A stretch of 64,000 nucleotides of DNA from DATKUK01 sp035530655 (GCA_035530655.1 DATKUK010000013.1:1-64000), one strand, 5' to 3'. Counted from the stretch's first letter, positions 17,852 through 27,537 are shown. Translations and numbers: made by a program. Notes: generated by a model not told the origin, from the sequence alone.

Positions 17852-18304
17852 GGCATAACCTCCAACCCAATGAGCCGATGATGTCGGCTATGAACTCCTG
17901 CCGAGCCGGCATTCTACCCGGCGATTCTTCGTCCACAACGCAGGGCCGTTAAGGTTGCACCAAAGTGCCGCAGGTCAGGCTGGGCTGGGGCAGATAGGAA
18001 ACAGGCACGCAACTTTGCGCCAGAACAACCGGCGCGATGTATTATGGCGGACAGTGGATGGCTTCGACGCCGCCGATGGGATAGTACGGATAGGATACTC
18101 TACCCTATGGCACCGCTCGGAAGCCCGCCGCGGCGGGGTACACGGTTCGTGGGACCTCCGCGTTCATGGCCAACCTTGCGGTTGACCATGCCACCCGTTC
18201 GGAAGCGGTGGCACACAGGCGCGAGCGTTTGCGCGCCCTGCGTCTGGACAGAATCGGGCCCGGTCTCTACCATACAAGCTCCCGTTCGGGCAGGAGTCTT
18301 CACC

Positions 18305-19816
18305 TTGTTAGTCGACCAACTGCTCGCGTCGACCCAGCGCGACCCGTCTCAGCCGGCGGTAAGCGATCCGCTGCGGCAGCTCTCCTATGCAAACCTCGTG
18401 CGCCTGGCTGAAGTGCTTGGCCGTCATATCGCCAAGACCACGTCGTGCCCACGCGTCGGGTTGATGCTGCCGTCGTGCTGCGCATTTGCGGGTGCCTTCT
18501 ACGGCTGCCTGTATGCGCGACGTACGGTCGTGCCGCTGAATTTCCTGCTTCAGCCGGCCGAGTTGGCCCAGGTCGTGGGCGACGCGCAGATCGACCTGGT
18601 CGTAGCCATCAAGCACTTCGAAAGCCTCTTGCGCTCGCTGCCGGTCCGCGCGGTCTACCTGGAGGATCTGCCGCTCAAACGCGAGATGATTCTCCAGCGT
18701 CTGCGACGAAGGACGCCCGCGCCGTCGGTGCATGCCGACGACGTGGCTGTGATCGTCTACACCTCCGGCACCTCGGCTGTGCCCAAGGGTGTGTGCCTGA
18801 CGCAAGGCAACCTCAGCCGCAACGCCGCCGCCTGTGTCGAGCACGCGCGGTTGACGGGCCAACACCGGTTCCTCGGGCTGCTGCCGCTGTTTCACGGCTT
18901 CGGCCTGACGGGCACGCTACTGGCGCCGATCAGTGTCGGTGCCAGCACCTGGTACATGCCGCGCTTCCAGCCGGCCGCCGTGTTCGACACGGTTCGGCAG
19001 CAGCGAACGTCGGTGATGATGGGCATTGCGTCGATGTACGCCGCGATGCTGAAGGTAAAGCAGGCCCGGCAGGACGATCTGGCGACGATCGACTACGCGG
19101 TCTCCGGAGGCGAGGCGCTGCCCAGCACGGTGCACTCGGCCTTTGCCGAGCGCTTCGGCGTGTCACTGCTTCAGGGCTACGGGCTGACCGAGACCTCGCC
19201 CGTGGTCAGCCTGAACCTGCCCTGGTCCAACCGGCCCGACTCGGTGGGCCTGCCCCTGCCCGGTGTGACGGTCGTCGCTTTTGACCAGGCAAAGCAGCCC
19301 TTGCCCGCCAGCCAGACGGGCGAGTTGTGGATTTGCGGCCACAATGTCATGCAGGGCTACTATCGCAAGCGCGAGGAAACCCACGCGGCGATCACTCACG
19401 ATGGCTGGCTCAAGTCCGGCGACGTAGGCACGGTGGACGCCGAGGGTTACGTCTCGATCCGCGGGCGAAAAAAGGAGATCATTATCGTCAGCGGATACAA
19501 CGTGTACCCGCGCGAAGTCGAATCGGTCCTGGAGCAGCACCCGGCTGTGGATCAGGTCGCCGTCCTCGGCCAGGCCGATGCCAGTCGGGGTGAGGTGATC
19601 GTCGCCTTTGTGATTCCTGCCGATGGAGCCGAAGTTAACGAGACGGCGCTGCGCGAGTTCTGCCGCGACAGGCTCGCGGGCTACAAGGTGCCCCGCCGCG
19701 TCATTCTGCGCGACGACCTGCCGCGCGGTCCCACCGGCAAGATCCAGAAACGCGCCCTGCGAGATCTGCTCGAGCCCCGAAAAGCCAAAGGGCCCATCGC
19801 ATCGCCGGCAGGCTAA
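18305..19816 (+). CDS. AMP-dependent acyl-CoA synthetase/ligase
   Basis: 503 residues if the TTG at 18305 (GGAG about 10 bases upstream) is the start. The frame stays open back to 18044, but that extension is arginine-rich and unlike the family. All core motifs are present: VIVYTSGTSAVPKGV (phosphate-binding loop), YGLTETSP, LWICGHNVMQGYY, LKSGDVG, GRKKEIIIVSGYNVYPREVE (hinge), and the C-terminal lysine in PTGKIQKRAL. It activates a carboxylic acid, probably a fatty acid, as acyl-AMP and then acyl-CoA. No operon partners specify the substrate. The 453-bp region before it also contains the divergent promoter of the two-module glycosidase. Confidence 0.88.
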   Translation: MLVDQLLASTQRDPSQPAVSDPLRQLSYANLVRLAEVLGRHIAKTTSCPRVGLMLPSCCAFAGAFYGCLYARRTVVPLNFLLQPAELAQVVGDAQIDLVVAIKHFESLLRSLPVRAVYLEDLPLKREMILQRLRRRTPAPSVHADDVAVIVYTSGTSAVPKGVCLTQGNLSRNAAACVEHARLTGQHRFLGLLPLFHGFGLTGTLLAPISVGASTWYMPRFQPAAVFDTVRQQRTSVMMGIASMYAAMLKVKQARQDDLATIDYAVSGGEALPSTVHSAFAERFGVSLLQGYGLTETSPVVSLNLPWSNRPDSVGLPLPGVTVVAFDQAKQPLPASQTGELWICGHNVMQGYYRKREETHAAITHDGWLKSGDVGTVDAEGYVSIRGRKKEIIIVSGYNVYPREVESVLEQHPAVDQVAVLGQADASRGEVIVAFVIPADGAEVNETALREFCRDRLAGYKVPRRVILRDDLPRGPTGKIQKRALRDLLEPRKAKGPIASPAG

Positions 19817-19950
19817 CCGCCGGGTACAGTCCCACGCAAAACTCTTACTCGCACCGCCTTTGCGGCGTGATCGTGCGGTTGTCTATTTGTAGGGCGATCT
19901 GCTGCCGGTTACATTGCCGCAGCGCTCGTGGGAGTATTGAGGCGACTGAA

Positions 19951-20907
19951 ATGTCTCCAAGCAAAACCGACAAGCTCACTGAATCGGTCAAGGAAGTGGC
20001 CAGGCGCCATGGCGCGGTGCTGGTCGGTGTGGCGCCCGTGGCGCGATTCGACCCGCTGCCGCCGCTGCACGACGCCGTGCCCGAGGGGCATCACCCCGGG
20101 GACTTCCTCCCCGAGGCCAGGTCGGTCATCTCGGTGGCCATGCCGATCCTGGACCCCGTCATGGACGCGCCGGCCGCGCTGGCCGAGCGCGAGCTACAGA
20201 TGATACCGTCTCACGTCAGGTACCCCTATTTCGAGCAGCTCTACAACCGCGTGGGGCACGTCGTCCACGACTACATGCTGGAATTCATCGGCCAGATGGT
20301 CGGGCAGCACCTGCTCGGCGAAGGCTACCGGGCCATGATCTTCCCGACCACCGGTCTGCACCCGGCGGTGGACGGCGTGACCGACGAAGAGATCTGGGAG
20401 GGTCGGTCCGGCCAGCCGTCGGTGCCGCCGTCGCCGTTTAAGTATACCTTCGGGCCGTTCTCCCATCGCCACGCAGCCACGAGGGCAGGGCTTGGCGAGT
20501 TCGGCTACAACAACCTGGTTCTGACCAGACAGTTCGGCCCCAGGCAGCGGTTCAACTCGATCATCACCGACGCCGAGCTGGCGCCCGATCCACTCGTGAC
20601 CGAGCCGATATGCCTGAGGGATACGTGTCGGCTCTGCCTGGAAGCCTGCATCATGGATTGCATCTACCTGCGGGATGATCCGTCGGCAATCGATTACCGC
20701 TCGGTCGAGCAGGTCGACCGCAGCCCAATCTTCATCGACACGCCTGCCAAGACCGACCCCACGTTGTGTCGGCGCAGGCGCGAAGGCAGGCCGGAATCAC
20801 CCATACGCGGTGACTGCGCCCGCATCTGCCCCGTCCCAGCCCCGCCAAGGCACTTGACCGATCGCCTCAAGCGGATCGTGGACCGTTGCGGCTGGCCGAG
20901 TCAGTGA
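19951..20907 (+). CDS. QueG-like iron-sulfur protein (epoxyqueuosine reductase-related)
   Basis: 318 residues from the ATG at 19951. The N-terminal part (VARRHGAVLVGVAPVARFDP, then LPEARSVISVAMPI and TRAGLGEFGYNNLVLTRQFGPR) follows the plan of the cobalamin-binding region of QueG and related reductases. An iron-sulfur site follows: C-x2-C-x3-C-x3-C in TCRLCLEACIMDC, then a second partial set (LCRRRREG and GDCARICPVP). HEAT repeats found at the C-terminus of canonical QueG are absent. It is most likely a cobamide/iron-sulfur oxidoreductase of unknown substrate. The paralogue family is large, so assignment to queuosine synthesis would be unsafe. It follows the acyl-ligase by 134 bp. Confidence 0.7.
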   Translation: MSPSKTDKLTESVKEVARRHGAVLVGVAPVARFDPLPPLHDAVPEGHHPGDFLPEARSVISVAMPILDPVMDAPAALAERELQMIPSHVRYPYFEQLYNRVGHVVHDYMLEFIGQMVGQHLLGEGYRAMIFPTTGLHPAVDGVTDEEIWEGRSGQPSVPPSPFKYTFGPFSHRHAATRAGLGEFGYNNLVLTRQFGPRQRFNSIITDAELAPDPLVTEPICLRDTCRLCLEACIMDCIYLRDDPSAIDYRSVEQVDRSPIFIDTPAKTDPTLCRRRREGRPESPIRGDCARICPVPAPPRHLTDRLKRIVDRCGWPSQ

Positions 20908-20955
20908 CCCCGCCAGGCAAGTACGACGTCGCATCGGGACGGCCACGCCGCCGAG

Positions 20956-21621
20956 TTAGTCGAACAGCGCATCAATGCCCGCTTTGCTTCTGATGATCGA
21001 GTTGTTGGTGAACCTGCAATCGTCGTTATTCACGTTATCATCAAGCACAATATCCGGGTCATAGGTGACGATTAGCTGGTAGTGCTGAACCGGCGGAAAC
21101 TCAGACTGGGTGTCCCAGCTTCGCTCCTCCTCGACGGTAACCGTTTCGTTGACGACCAGATCCTCGAAAGGCGTCAGGGCAACCATCACGCCGTCCGCCC
21201 AAAGCTGCACACTCTGTTGGTTCGGGTCTGACAGGTAATCGGCAAGCCCGATGTTCTGCACCACGCCCTTGATCAGGACCGTGCCCGCCGTATCGCTCGT
21301 CTGGTTTACCAAGGAGTATTGGATCTCCATGCAGGCGGGGTCGCGCCCCTGGCAGCGTGACGGCTCGCCGTCTGTCGGCACGGTGCATCCGTTGGCGTAC
21401 ACGGTATCACCAGTGGGCGTATCCTCACACTCGTCGCAGCCATTGGGCACGCCGTCCCCGTCGTCGTCGCTGGGGCAGCCCTTCTCGTCCACCGTCGCAC
21501 ACAGAGGCGTGTTCTCGCAGAGATCGTCGGCGTCCGCGACGCCGTCGAGATCCGCGTCACAGCCTGCCCCTGCGCACAGAACGGCCGCCATCACCGTTAC
21601 CAGTCCTAGCGTCCTGTACAT
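20956..21621 (-). CDS. Exported calcium-repeat (thrombospondin type 3) and CARDB-like protein
   Basis: 221 residues from the ATG following GGAGGAG. The signal region MYRTLGLVTVMAAVLCAGAGC ends at a Cys that may be lipidated, though the -3 position is weak for a lipobox. Residues ~22-75 contain Asp-rich loops DADLDGVADADDLCENTP and DDDGDGVPNGCDECEDTP, the thrombospondin type 3 calcium-binding pattern. From about residue 85 there is one CARDB-like beta domain (IQYSLVNQTSDTAGTVLIKG, then VQNIGLADY and HYQLIVTYDPD). It probably sits on the cell surface and binds calcium. Function is unknown. A short convergent gap separates it from the QueG-like gene. Confidence 0.75.
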   Translation of the reverse strand: MYRTLGLVTVMAAVLCAGAGCDADLDGVADADDLCENTPLCATVDEKGCPSDDDGDGVPNGCDECEDTPTGDTVYANGCTVPTDGEPSRCQGRDPACMEIQYSLVNQTSDTAGTVLIKGVVQNIGLADYLSDPNQQSVQLWADGVMVALTPFEDLVVNETVTVEEERSWDTQSEFPPVQHYQLIVTYDPDIVLDDNVNNDDCRFTNNSIIRSKAGIDALFD

Positions 21622-21686
21622 GGTCAACTCCTCCATACGCTCACTGGGTATAGGGTCGTAACAACTGCATCAGACTCGACGGACAC

Positions 21687-21821
21687 ATGCCGGGTGATTC
21701 GCTTCTTGCAGAACTACGCCGTGACGAGCACCCGCTGCCCAAAAAACCCGCAAAAATTGTGGTGTACGAGGGAGATCGCCACGAGTTCGTATCTCCCAAT
21801 GACCCGAACGTTCACCCGTAG
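21687..21821 (+). CDS. Possible 44-residue small protein
   Basis: In the 581-bp space between the calcium-repeat gene and the Rrf2-type gene, the frame from ATG 21687 reads MPGDSLLAELRRDEHPLPKK, then AKIVVYEGDRHEFVSPNDPN and ends VHP. The composition is protein-like and hydrophilic, with a beta-strand-like IVVYEGDRHEFV. No good ribosome site precedes it (GACGGACAC only). It could be a genuine small gene or a remnant. I recognise nothing else in 21822-22130. Confidence 0.25.
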   Translation: MPGDSLLAELRRDEHPLPKKPAKIVVYEGDRHEFVSPNDPNVHP

Positions 21822-22202
21822 CCTACCCAAGCGGACGGCTCGCCGTCAACCCGAAGCGGCCCAATTCAGCAAGAAATCCGCCCACGCCATCCGGTTATTC
21901 AAGGCCATCGGCAAGACCAGATCATGGGGTGGCCCGACCCCTGCAAAGCCCGAGCCGGCCTAGCGGCATGCGAAAGGGTGGGCAACCAGCGGTAAGCACC
22001 AGGCAGAAAACGACTTCGAGAACCGCCAATCAAGCAACGGCATTCAAAGGCGATGCGTCTTGACTCCTGCTCGTCCCATCCTTAGAGTCGAGGGCACGAT
22101 GGCCGAAACCCTGCACCCACCCTGATCCCCATGGTGGCGGAATGTGAATTCTGCCGGTATAGTATCAGGCAGGTAATTTATAAGTGGGAGGAGGTACCCG
22201 CA

Positions 22203-22622
22203 ATGACTCGTTCAAAATCCACGATCTACGCCCTACTGGCTGTGCTGGAGGCCGCCCAGCGTCGCAAGGCCGGGGACGAGAGTCCTCTGAAGGCCGCCGA
22301 ATTCGCGCGACAATACCGGCTTCCGCGTGCCTATGCGGGCAAGATGATCAGTCAGCTCGTCCAAGCCAAGATTTTGGCGTCCCATCGCGGCCCCAAGGGC
22401 GGGTTCCTGCTTGGACGGCAGCCCAGACAGATCACTCTGGGGCAGGTTGTGGATGCCGTAAAGGGTTTGGAGGAGGACTACACCAAGGCCATGCCGGCCG
22501 GCACGCCCAGGGCCTTTGGGCGCGGCATCCTGGCTGCCCTGGGTGATGCCACACAGCGGGCCCAGAAGTCCTTCGGGGCGGTGACGGTGGACGGCTTCTT
22601 GAAGCGGTGCGGGCGGCGCTGA
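22203..22622 (+). CDS. Rrf2-family transcriptional regulator
   Basis: 139 residues from the ATG after GGAGGAGG. The winged-helix plan of Rrf2 proteins is clear: STIYALLAVLEAAQRR, then AAEFARQYRLPRAYAGKMISQLVQAKILASHRGPKGGF, where helix-turn-helix is followed by the wing with RGPKGGFLLGR. LGQVVDAVKG continues the family pattern. The cluster of three cysteines that binds iron-sulfur in IscR and NsrR is absent, and only one Cys sits near the C-terminus, so it is probably not an iron-sulfur sensor. An AT-rich stretch (TATAGTATC, TAATTTATAAG) just upstream is the likely promoter. No target operon is attached. Confidence 0.82.
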   Translation: MTRSKSTIYALLAVLEAAQRRKAGDESPLKAAEFARQYRLPRAYAGKMISQLVQAKILASHRGPKGGFLLGRQPRQITLGQVVDAVKGLEEDYTKAMPAGTPRAFGRGILAALGDATQRAQKSFGAVTVDGFLKRCGRR

Positions 22623-22879
22623 ACCAGCCCCCGACCTCCTTCGACGCCGGCGACGTGGTCAAACGCGGCACCGACACGCGCCGCGGATTCCACTTGGATA
22701 ACCAGCTCATTCGCGCGTATCCATGGTGCCAACGGCAACGGCTGCCACGACGGTGACAAGACCAAGTATCCCAAGACAGGGCTGCGACGCCGTGAGCCGG
22801 TGTCTCATAAGGGTGGACCACGTCGACCCGCCTGCCAGTAGGGTCTGGACATTCGCGGCGCTGCGGCAATGATCCGGTC

Positions 22880-25786
22880 ATGGGGTCGACCGATGATCGT
22901 GACTTCGGGCTGCCAACCCGCCGCGCTGCGGCCTTGCTGGCAGTGTTCGTGAGCCTTGCGGTGACGCTGGACTCACCCAAAGCGAAGGGTTCGCCGGCCC
23001 CCGCCGGTGGATTGGTGTATCCGACCCACCGGGCCTATCCCATCTGGCGGGTTGAGACACTGCCCGACTCGAACGCCGCTTTCGACTCGGATGCCTGGCA
23101 GCCCGCGCATGTCGCCTCACCCCTGTTCGAGAACGGGCTGCCCGAACCGCCGGCCCGCCGCACTACGTTCAGAATGCTGTGTGCGGGAGACCGGCTGGTG
23201 ATCGGGATCGATTGCCGCGACGACCAGCCCGACAAGATTCATTTCCAGCCCGACACGATTGATATCTGGCGGGACGACTCGATCGAAATTCTGATCGCCC
23301 AACAGGCCCAGCCTGACTTCCCTTACGTACATATCCAAATGAGCCCGGGCGGGGCGCTTACCGTCGACCGCATTCCCGCCTATTTCGCGGCGCCTCACCT
23401 CAACCAGGCCAAACCGCTGCCCGCCGACACGGTGCAGACGTCCACGCGGCCGCACGAGAACAGGTGGACCGCCTTCCTATCGCTATCGGTCTCGAAGCTC
23501 GGCATCCCAGAGAATGGCTTCTACTTCAACCTCGTGCGCAACCGGCACGTCGACGACTCCAACTTCGCCTGGTGTGATCTGTGGAAGGGCAATACGCATC
23601 GGCCGGAACTCTTCGGCCGCGCCGAGGTGGTGACCCCGCCCTTCCAGCTGCCGCCGCAGTTGGCCGCCCCAGCACGTCTGGCCGTCGGCTTGAATGCGTT
23701 GCAGCTCGACATGCCTGTTTCCGGCGCCAAGGTGCGCGTTGGCGTTGCCGAGTATCCCTGCGACGATGCGGGAAGTTTCTCCGTGCCGGTATCGCGCCAC
23801 GGACCGGTCGACCTGGAGCTGCTTGACGCGGCTGGCCGAATTGCCGGGACCTACCACGCCGACGTGCCCCGGCCACTGCTGATCGAAGCAGCCGAGCCAT
23901 TCGTCGCCGAAGACGCCAAACGGGCCCAAATCGACCTCGTCGTGGCAACCGCCTCCGATGTGAAGGATGTAACCATTACAGCTACCCGCGGCCAACGGCA
24001 GACCGAGCAGCGCCACGCACAAGTCGCGCCCGGCGTGCATCGACTGACGGTGGACATTCCCCAAGGCGACGCCGACGAGGTGCACCTCGAAGCCCGCGCC
24101 ACCGTCACCACGCCGCAGCGCTCCGTGACGCTTCGTGCGGTTCACTGGTTCGTCGTCGGCCACGAGCAAGCTCACTTCGATCGATACCGACCAAAGATCC
24201 GGCAATTACCCACCGGCCGACTGTACTGGGCAGCCCTAGCCGACGCCTGCGCCTACTACCGGCCGTTGCAGCGCGGTGACGGCGCCTACCGCACCGTCGG
24301 TCGCGGCGGCCGCTGGCGCTTCAATCCCTGGTATCAGGGCATGGTCTATCCGATCGCGCTGCTCTATGCCACGCCGAATCAGGACAATCCGCACCACGGC
24401 GACCGGCGACTGCTCGAGTCGGCTGTGCTGGGCATGGAATATGCTCTGGACTCAAATCGCCGGCACCCTGAGCACCAGCGACCCGACAACCGCAGCCTAC
24501 AGGCATATCTGCTGGCGTATGAACTGCTCCGCGACCGTATCGAACCCGAACGGAGTGCGTATTGGGCCGCTGAACTCACCCATCGCATAGAAGGCACGAT
24601 CAGGCAGTGGATCCATCCGGCCTTGGATAAGGCAACCCTCTACAGCGAGCAGGTCGGCACGGGCACCAACCATTGGGCCTACCATCTGGCCAACGTCTAC
24701 CTCGCCGGCGAGGTGCTCGACCGGCCCGACTGGCGCCGGCTCGGGCGCAACCTCATGCGCCGCCTGGCCAAACACGGTGCCGAAGGCCACTTCCCCGAGC
24801 GGAAGGGCGTGCCGACCAGCCACTACACGTGGTTGACGATGAATGCCGTGGGTCAATACCTCTGGCGCAGCGGAGACAACCAGGTGGCAGGGGTGCTCGA
24901 GCACTGCGCCGAATTCTGCTGTCACAACGCCACCCCCGACGGCGGTGTCCTCGTGCTGCACGACGGACGCAATTCGCATCACTCGCCGTTCTGGTTCGGC
25001 GATTTCGTGCTGTCGCTCACGCCGCACGGAAGAGCACTGGCCCGCACCCGGATGCTGCAAATCATGCGTACCCGACCGTCGAACGTGAGCCCCGAATACT
25101 GGTTCCGATGCGCCGAGAACGCCCGCTACTTCCGCGAGGGACCCGCCCAGCCGCTGGGATACGAAGATCACGAACTGCTCTTTAGTGCCGGAGTGCTCGC
25201 ACGGCGCCACGGGTTTCAGTATGGCCTGTCGACCATCGCCGTGGAACCGATCGTGGGCAACTACCGGCTCGATCCTCAGAACGCCGTCGAGCTTTTCGAT
25301 CAGCAGGCCGGCTGCATTCTGCACGGCGGAAACTCGCAGGCCCAACCCGAGGCCGGCTCATTCTTCGTCCGCCGCGACAACCAGGTCGATTTCCTGCCGC
25401 GGTCCGGACGTGTCGAACGCGTCGAGCAAGGCCACCGCCTCGACCTGACGTTCCGCAGCTTCCGTGCCTCAGTCCAGCTGGATGTAACCCACGCACAGAG
25501 CGCCCGGCTCACCGTCCGCGTCGAAGAGTCGTTAGACGACCAACCGGTTACGTTTAACTTCTTTCCGGGCATCGGAAGGCAGGGCGATGTCGAAGCGACG
25601 CCGCGCGAGTTGAGCTTTCGCAACGTCCGCCTCACCGCCGATCGCGACATTCAGCTCCAGCGCGGCTTCAAGACGATGGACCCCTACAGCCTCACGTACG
25701 CCCGGACAGGCAAGCCCGTGCGCGCCTACGTCGATCTTCGCCCCGGGCAAACACTCACGCTCAACGTGGAAATCGACAGCCCGTGA
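22880..25786 (+). CDS. Secreted CBM9-like plus (alpha/alpha)6 lyase-like protein
   Basis: 968 residues with an N-terminal signal segment (RRAAALLAVFVSLAVTLDS). The ATG at 22880 lacks a strong ribosome site, so the start is uncertain. Residues ~55-240 look like a carbohydrate-binding family 9-type beta-sandwich: AFDSDAWQPAHVASPLFEN, WRDDSIEILIAQQ and FYFNLVRNRHVDD. A linker beta region to ~420 is followed by a large helical domain (~440-770) with GRLYWAALADACAYYRPLQR, TNHWAYHLANVYLAGEVLDR and HDGRNSHHSPFWFGDFVL, reminiscent of alginate-lyase/heparinase toroids. A C-terminal beta-sandwich closes the protein. It probably degrades or binds an acidic polysaccharide outside the cytoplasm. Catalytic residues cannot be named with certainty. 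Confidence 0.68.
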   Translation: MGSTDDRDFGLPTRRAAALLAVFVSLAVTLDSPKAKGSPAPAGGLVYPTHRAYPIWRVETLPDSNAAFDSDAWQPAHVASPLFENGLPEPPARRTTFRMLCAGDRLVIGIDCRDDQPDKIHFQPDTIDIWRDDSIEILIAQQAQPDFPYVHIQMSPGGALTVDRIPAYFAAPHLNQAKPLPADTVQTSTRPHENRWTAFLSLSVSKLGIPENGFYFNLVRNRHVDDSNFAWCDLWKGNTHRPELFGRAEVVTPPFQLPPQLAAPARLAVGLNALQLDMPVSGAKVRVGVAEYPCDDAGSFSVPVSRHGPVDLELLDAAGRIAGTYHADVPRPLLIEAAEPFVAEDAKRAQIDLVVATASDVKDVTITATRGQRQTEQRHAQVAPGVHRLTVDIPQGDADEVHLEARATVTTPQRSVTLRAVHWFVVGHEQAHFDRYRPKIRQLPTGRLYWAALADACAYYRPLQRGDGAYRTVGRGGRWRFNPWYQGMVYPIALLYATPNQDNPHHGDRRLLESAVLGMEYALDSNRRHPEHQRPDNRSLQAYLLAYELLRDRIEPERSAYWAAELTHRIEGTIRQWIHPALDKATLYSEQVGTGTNHWAYHLANVYLAGEVLDRPDWRRLGRNLMRRLAKHGAEGHFPERKGVPTSHYTWLTMNAVGQYLWRSGDNQVAGVLEHCAEFCCHNATPDGGVLVLHDGRNSHHSPFWFGDFVLSLTPHGRALARTRMLQIMRTRPSNVSPEYWFRCAENARYFREGPAQPLGYEDHELLFSAGVLARRHGFQYGLSTIAVEPIVGNYRLDPQNAVELFDQQAGCILHGGNSQAQPEAGSFFVRRDNQVDFLPRSGRVERVEQGHRLDLTFRSFRASVQLDVTHAQSARLTVRVEESLDDQPVTFNFFPGIGRQGDVEATPRELSFRNVRLTADRDIQLQRGFKTMDPYSLTYARTGKPVRAYVDLRPGQTLTLNVEIDSP

Positions 25787-25926
25787 GCGCGTCCAGCCCG
25801 GACAAGCGAGCGTTTTGCATCGGTATCGCTACCTGCGCGATCGGTCTGTCTGTCAGCGGCTGCACGCCACATACCGGCCGGGCAGTGACGGTGTGCGGAC
25901 GGCCATACCGCAAGGACACGTGTCGG
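25783..25926 (+). other. Possible lipoprotein signal-peptide remnant overlapping the lyase-like gene end
   Basis: A GTG overlaps the preceding TGA (GTGA). It begins MSASSPDKRAFCIGIATCAI and continues GLSVSGC, which fits a lipoprotein signal with an SVSGC lipobox. After the Cys the frame becomes Arg/Cys-rich and runs to 26091, through the stem-loop and into the end of glnA, so a full gene is unlikely. It may be the start of a decayed gene. Confidence 0.25.
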
Positions 25927-26012
25927 GTGGCATCCCGGTGCGTTCGACTGAGCGCGCACGCCAAAACCGCCGAGATTCGTCAGCCAGTGCCTGCTACCGG
26001 CGCAAGGAAAGA

Positions 26013-26049
26013 CGAGGCGGTCGGCCGGGATGGCGCGCCGACCGCCTCG
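26013..26049 (-). terminator. Strong stem-loop after glnA
   Basis: CGAGGCGGTCGGC (26013-26025) and GCCGACCGCCTCG (26037-26049) form a perfect 13-bp stem with an 11-nt loop. On the minus strand the stem is followed by TCTTTCCTT. It lies 23 bp past the glnA stop, so it most likely ends the amtB-glnB-glnA transcript. Confidence 0.65.
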
Positions 26050-26072
26050 GGTTCGATCCATGACTCCCGCGC

Positions 26073-27413
26073 TTACAGAAGCGGCAGGTAGGTCTTCAGC
26101 TCGTAGTCGTGCACCTGGGTGCGATAGCGATCCCACTCGATCTTCTTGCTCTTGATGAACGCGTCGAAGATGTGATCGCCCAGCGCCTTGCGGACGACGG
26201 GGCTGCCCTCGGCAAACTCGACAGCCTGGGCCAGCGAGCTGGGCATCGACTGGATGTCCAGCGCCGCCAGCTCGCCCTCGGACATGTCGAAGACGTCCTT
26301 CTCGACCGGGTCGGGCAGCTTGTACTTACCCTCGACACCGGCCATGCCCGCCGTCAGCATCACCGAAAAAGCCAGGTACGGGTTGCACGCCGGATCGGGT
26401 GCGCGGAACTCCAGTCGCGTGGCCTTCTCCTTGCCGGGCTTGTACATCGGGACGCGAACCATCGCTGACCGATTGCGCCGCGCCCAACAGATGTAGGCCG
26501 GCGCCTCGTAGCCGGGTACCAGCCGCTTGTACGAGTTCACCCACTGGCAGACCACCGCGCAGATCTCCTGCGCGTGCTTGAGGATGCCGGCCATGTACTG
26601 CTTCGCCGTGGTCGACAGGTGGTACGGATCCTTGCCGTCAAAAAAGGCGTTGCGCTCGCCCTTGAACAACGACTGGTGCGTGTGCATGCCCGAGCCGTTG
26701 TGCCCATACAAAGGCTTGGGCATGAACGTGGCATAGACGCCGTACTTCATGGCGATTTCCTTGACCACCAGTCGGTAGGTCATGCAGTTGTCGGCCATGC
26801 GGAGGGCGTCGGTGTACTGCAGGTCGATCTCGTGCTGGCTGGGTCCGACCTCGTGGTGGCTGTACTCGACCTCGATGCCCATCTCGTTGAGGGTCTCGAT
26901 GGTGTCTCGCCGCAGGTCGCTGGCTGCATCGAGGGTGGTCAGGTCGAAGTACCCGCCCTGGTCGAGCGTGGCCGTTCCCTCGCTGTTCTTGAAGTAGAAG
27001 TACTCCAGCTCCGGTCCGAGGTAGAAGATGTAGCCCTGCTCGGCGATCTTGCGGAGGTGTCGACGCAGGATGGTCCGCGGGTCGCCCTCGTACTCCGAGC
27101 CGTCGGGGTTGCGGATGTCGCAGAACATCCGCGCGATGTTGCCCCGCTCGCTTCGCCGCCACGGCAGCAGGGCGAAGGTGGTCGGGTCGGGAAAGGCGAC
27201 CAGATCCGATTCCTCGATGCGTGCGAAGCCCTGGATACTGGACCCGTCGAACCCCATCCCTTCGTCGAGGGCGCCCTCGAGCTGGTCGATCGTGATCGCG
27301 AAGCTCTTGAGTACTCCCTGCACGTCGGTGAACCACAGACGAATGAATCGCACGTCGAGGTCCTTGACGGCTTTGAGCACGTCTGCCGATGTCTTGCAGT
27401 CTAGCGGTGGCAT
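26073..27413 (-). CDS. glnA: Glutamine synthetase, type I
   Basis: 446 residues from the ATG after AAAGGAG. The family signatures are all present: FTDVQGVLKSFAI, MGFDGSSIQGF, the ATP-binding KPLYGHNGSGMHTHQSL and the NRSAMVRVP / RLEFRAPDPACNPYLAFSVML catalytic segments. It makes glutamine from glutamate, ammonia and ATP in the cytoplasm. Length and the EWDRYRTQVHDYE C-terminus resemble the shorter GSI-alpha form. The Tyr-containing adenylylation motif (NLYDLP) of GSI-beta is replaced by GKYKLPDP, so covalent adenylylation is unlikely. It is third in the leftward unit amtB-glnB-glnA, 124 bp after glnB. Control is probably by the sigma-54 promoter upstream of amtB. Confidence 0.95.
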   Translation of the reverse strand: MPPLDCKTSADVLKAVKDLDVRFIRLWFTDVQGVLKSFAITIDQLEGALDEGMGFDGSSIQGFARIEESDLVAFPDPTTFALLPWRRSERGNIARMFCDIRNPDGSEYEGDPRTILRRHLRKIAEQGYIFYLGPELEYFYFKNSEGTATLDQGGYFDLTTLDAASDLRRDTIETLNEMGIEVEYSHHEVGPSQHEIDLQYTDALRMADNCMTYRLVVKEIAMKYGVYATFMPKPLYGHNGSGMHTHQSLFKGERNAFFDGKDPYHLSTTAKQYMAGILKHAQEICAVVCQWVNSYKRLVPGYEAPAYICWARRNRSAMVRVPMYKPGKEKATRLEFRAPDPACNPYLAFSVMLTAGMAGVEGKYKLPDPVEKDVFDMSEGELAALDIQSMPSSLAQAVEFAEGSPVVRKALGDHIFDAFIKSKKIEWDRYRTQVHDYELKTYLPLL

Positions 27414-27537
27414 GTCAGCATCTCCTTTAGCGTACGCGGTTGAAACTGGTGTCCTGAAGTTTGCGGTTTGTTGCCGGCTGGGGCTCTCGCACAACGTGCC
27501 CCGTTTCTTTGTGCGGTTCGCGGCCCGACGTTTGGCT

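Noticed and set aside
17852..18304. Upstream extension of the acyl-CoA ligase frame to 18044
   Set aside because: The extension is Arg/Pro-rich and unrelated to the family. The TTG at 18305 has a ribosome site and gives a normal N-terminus.
21694..21963. 89-codon plus-strand frame before the Rrf2-type gene
   Set aside because: No ribosome site and low-complexity basic content. The 44-codon frame at 21687 in another phase looks more protein-like, though still weak.
27414..27537. GGGGCACGTTGTGCGAG on the minus strand upstream of glnA as a second sigma-54 promoter
   Set aside because: The -12 element does not fall at N5 spacing (GGCAC-GTTGT-GCGA), so it does not meet the consensus.
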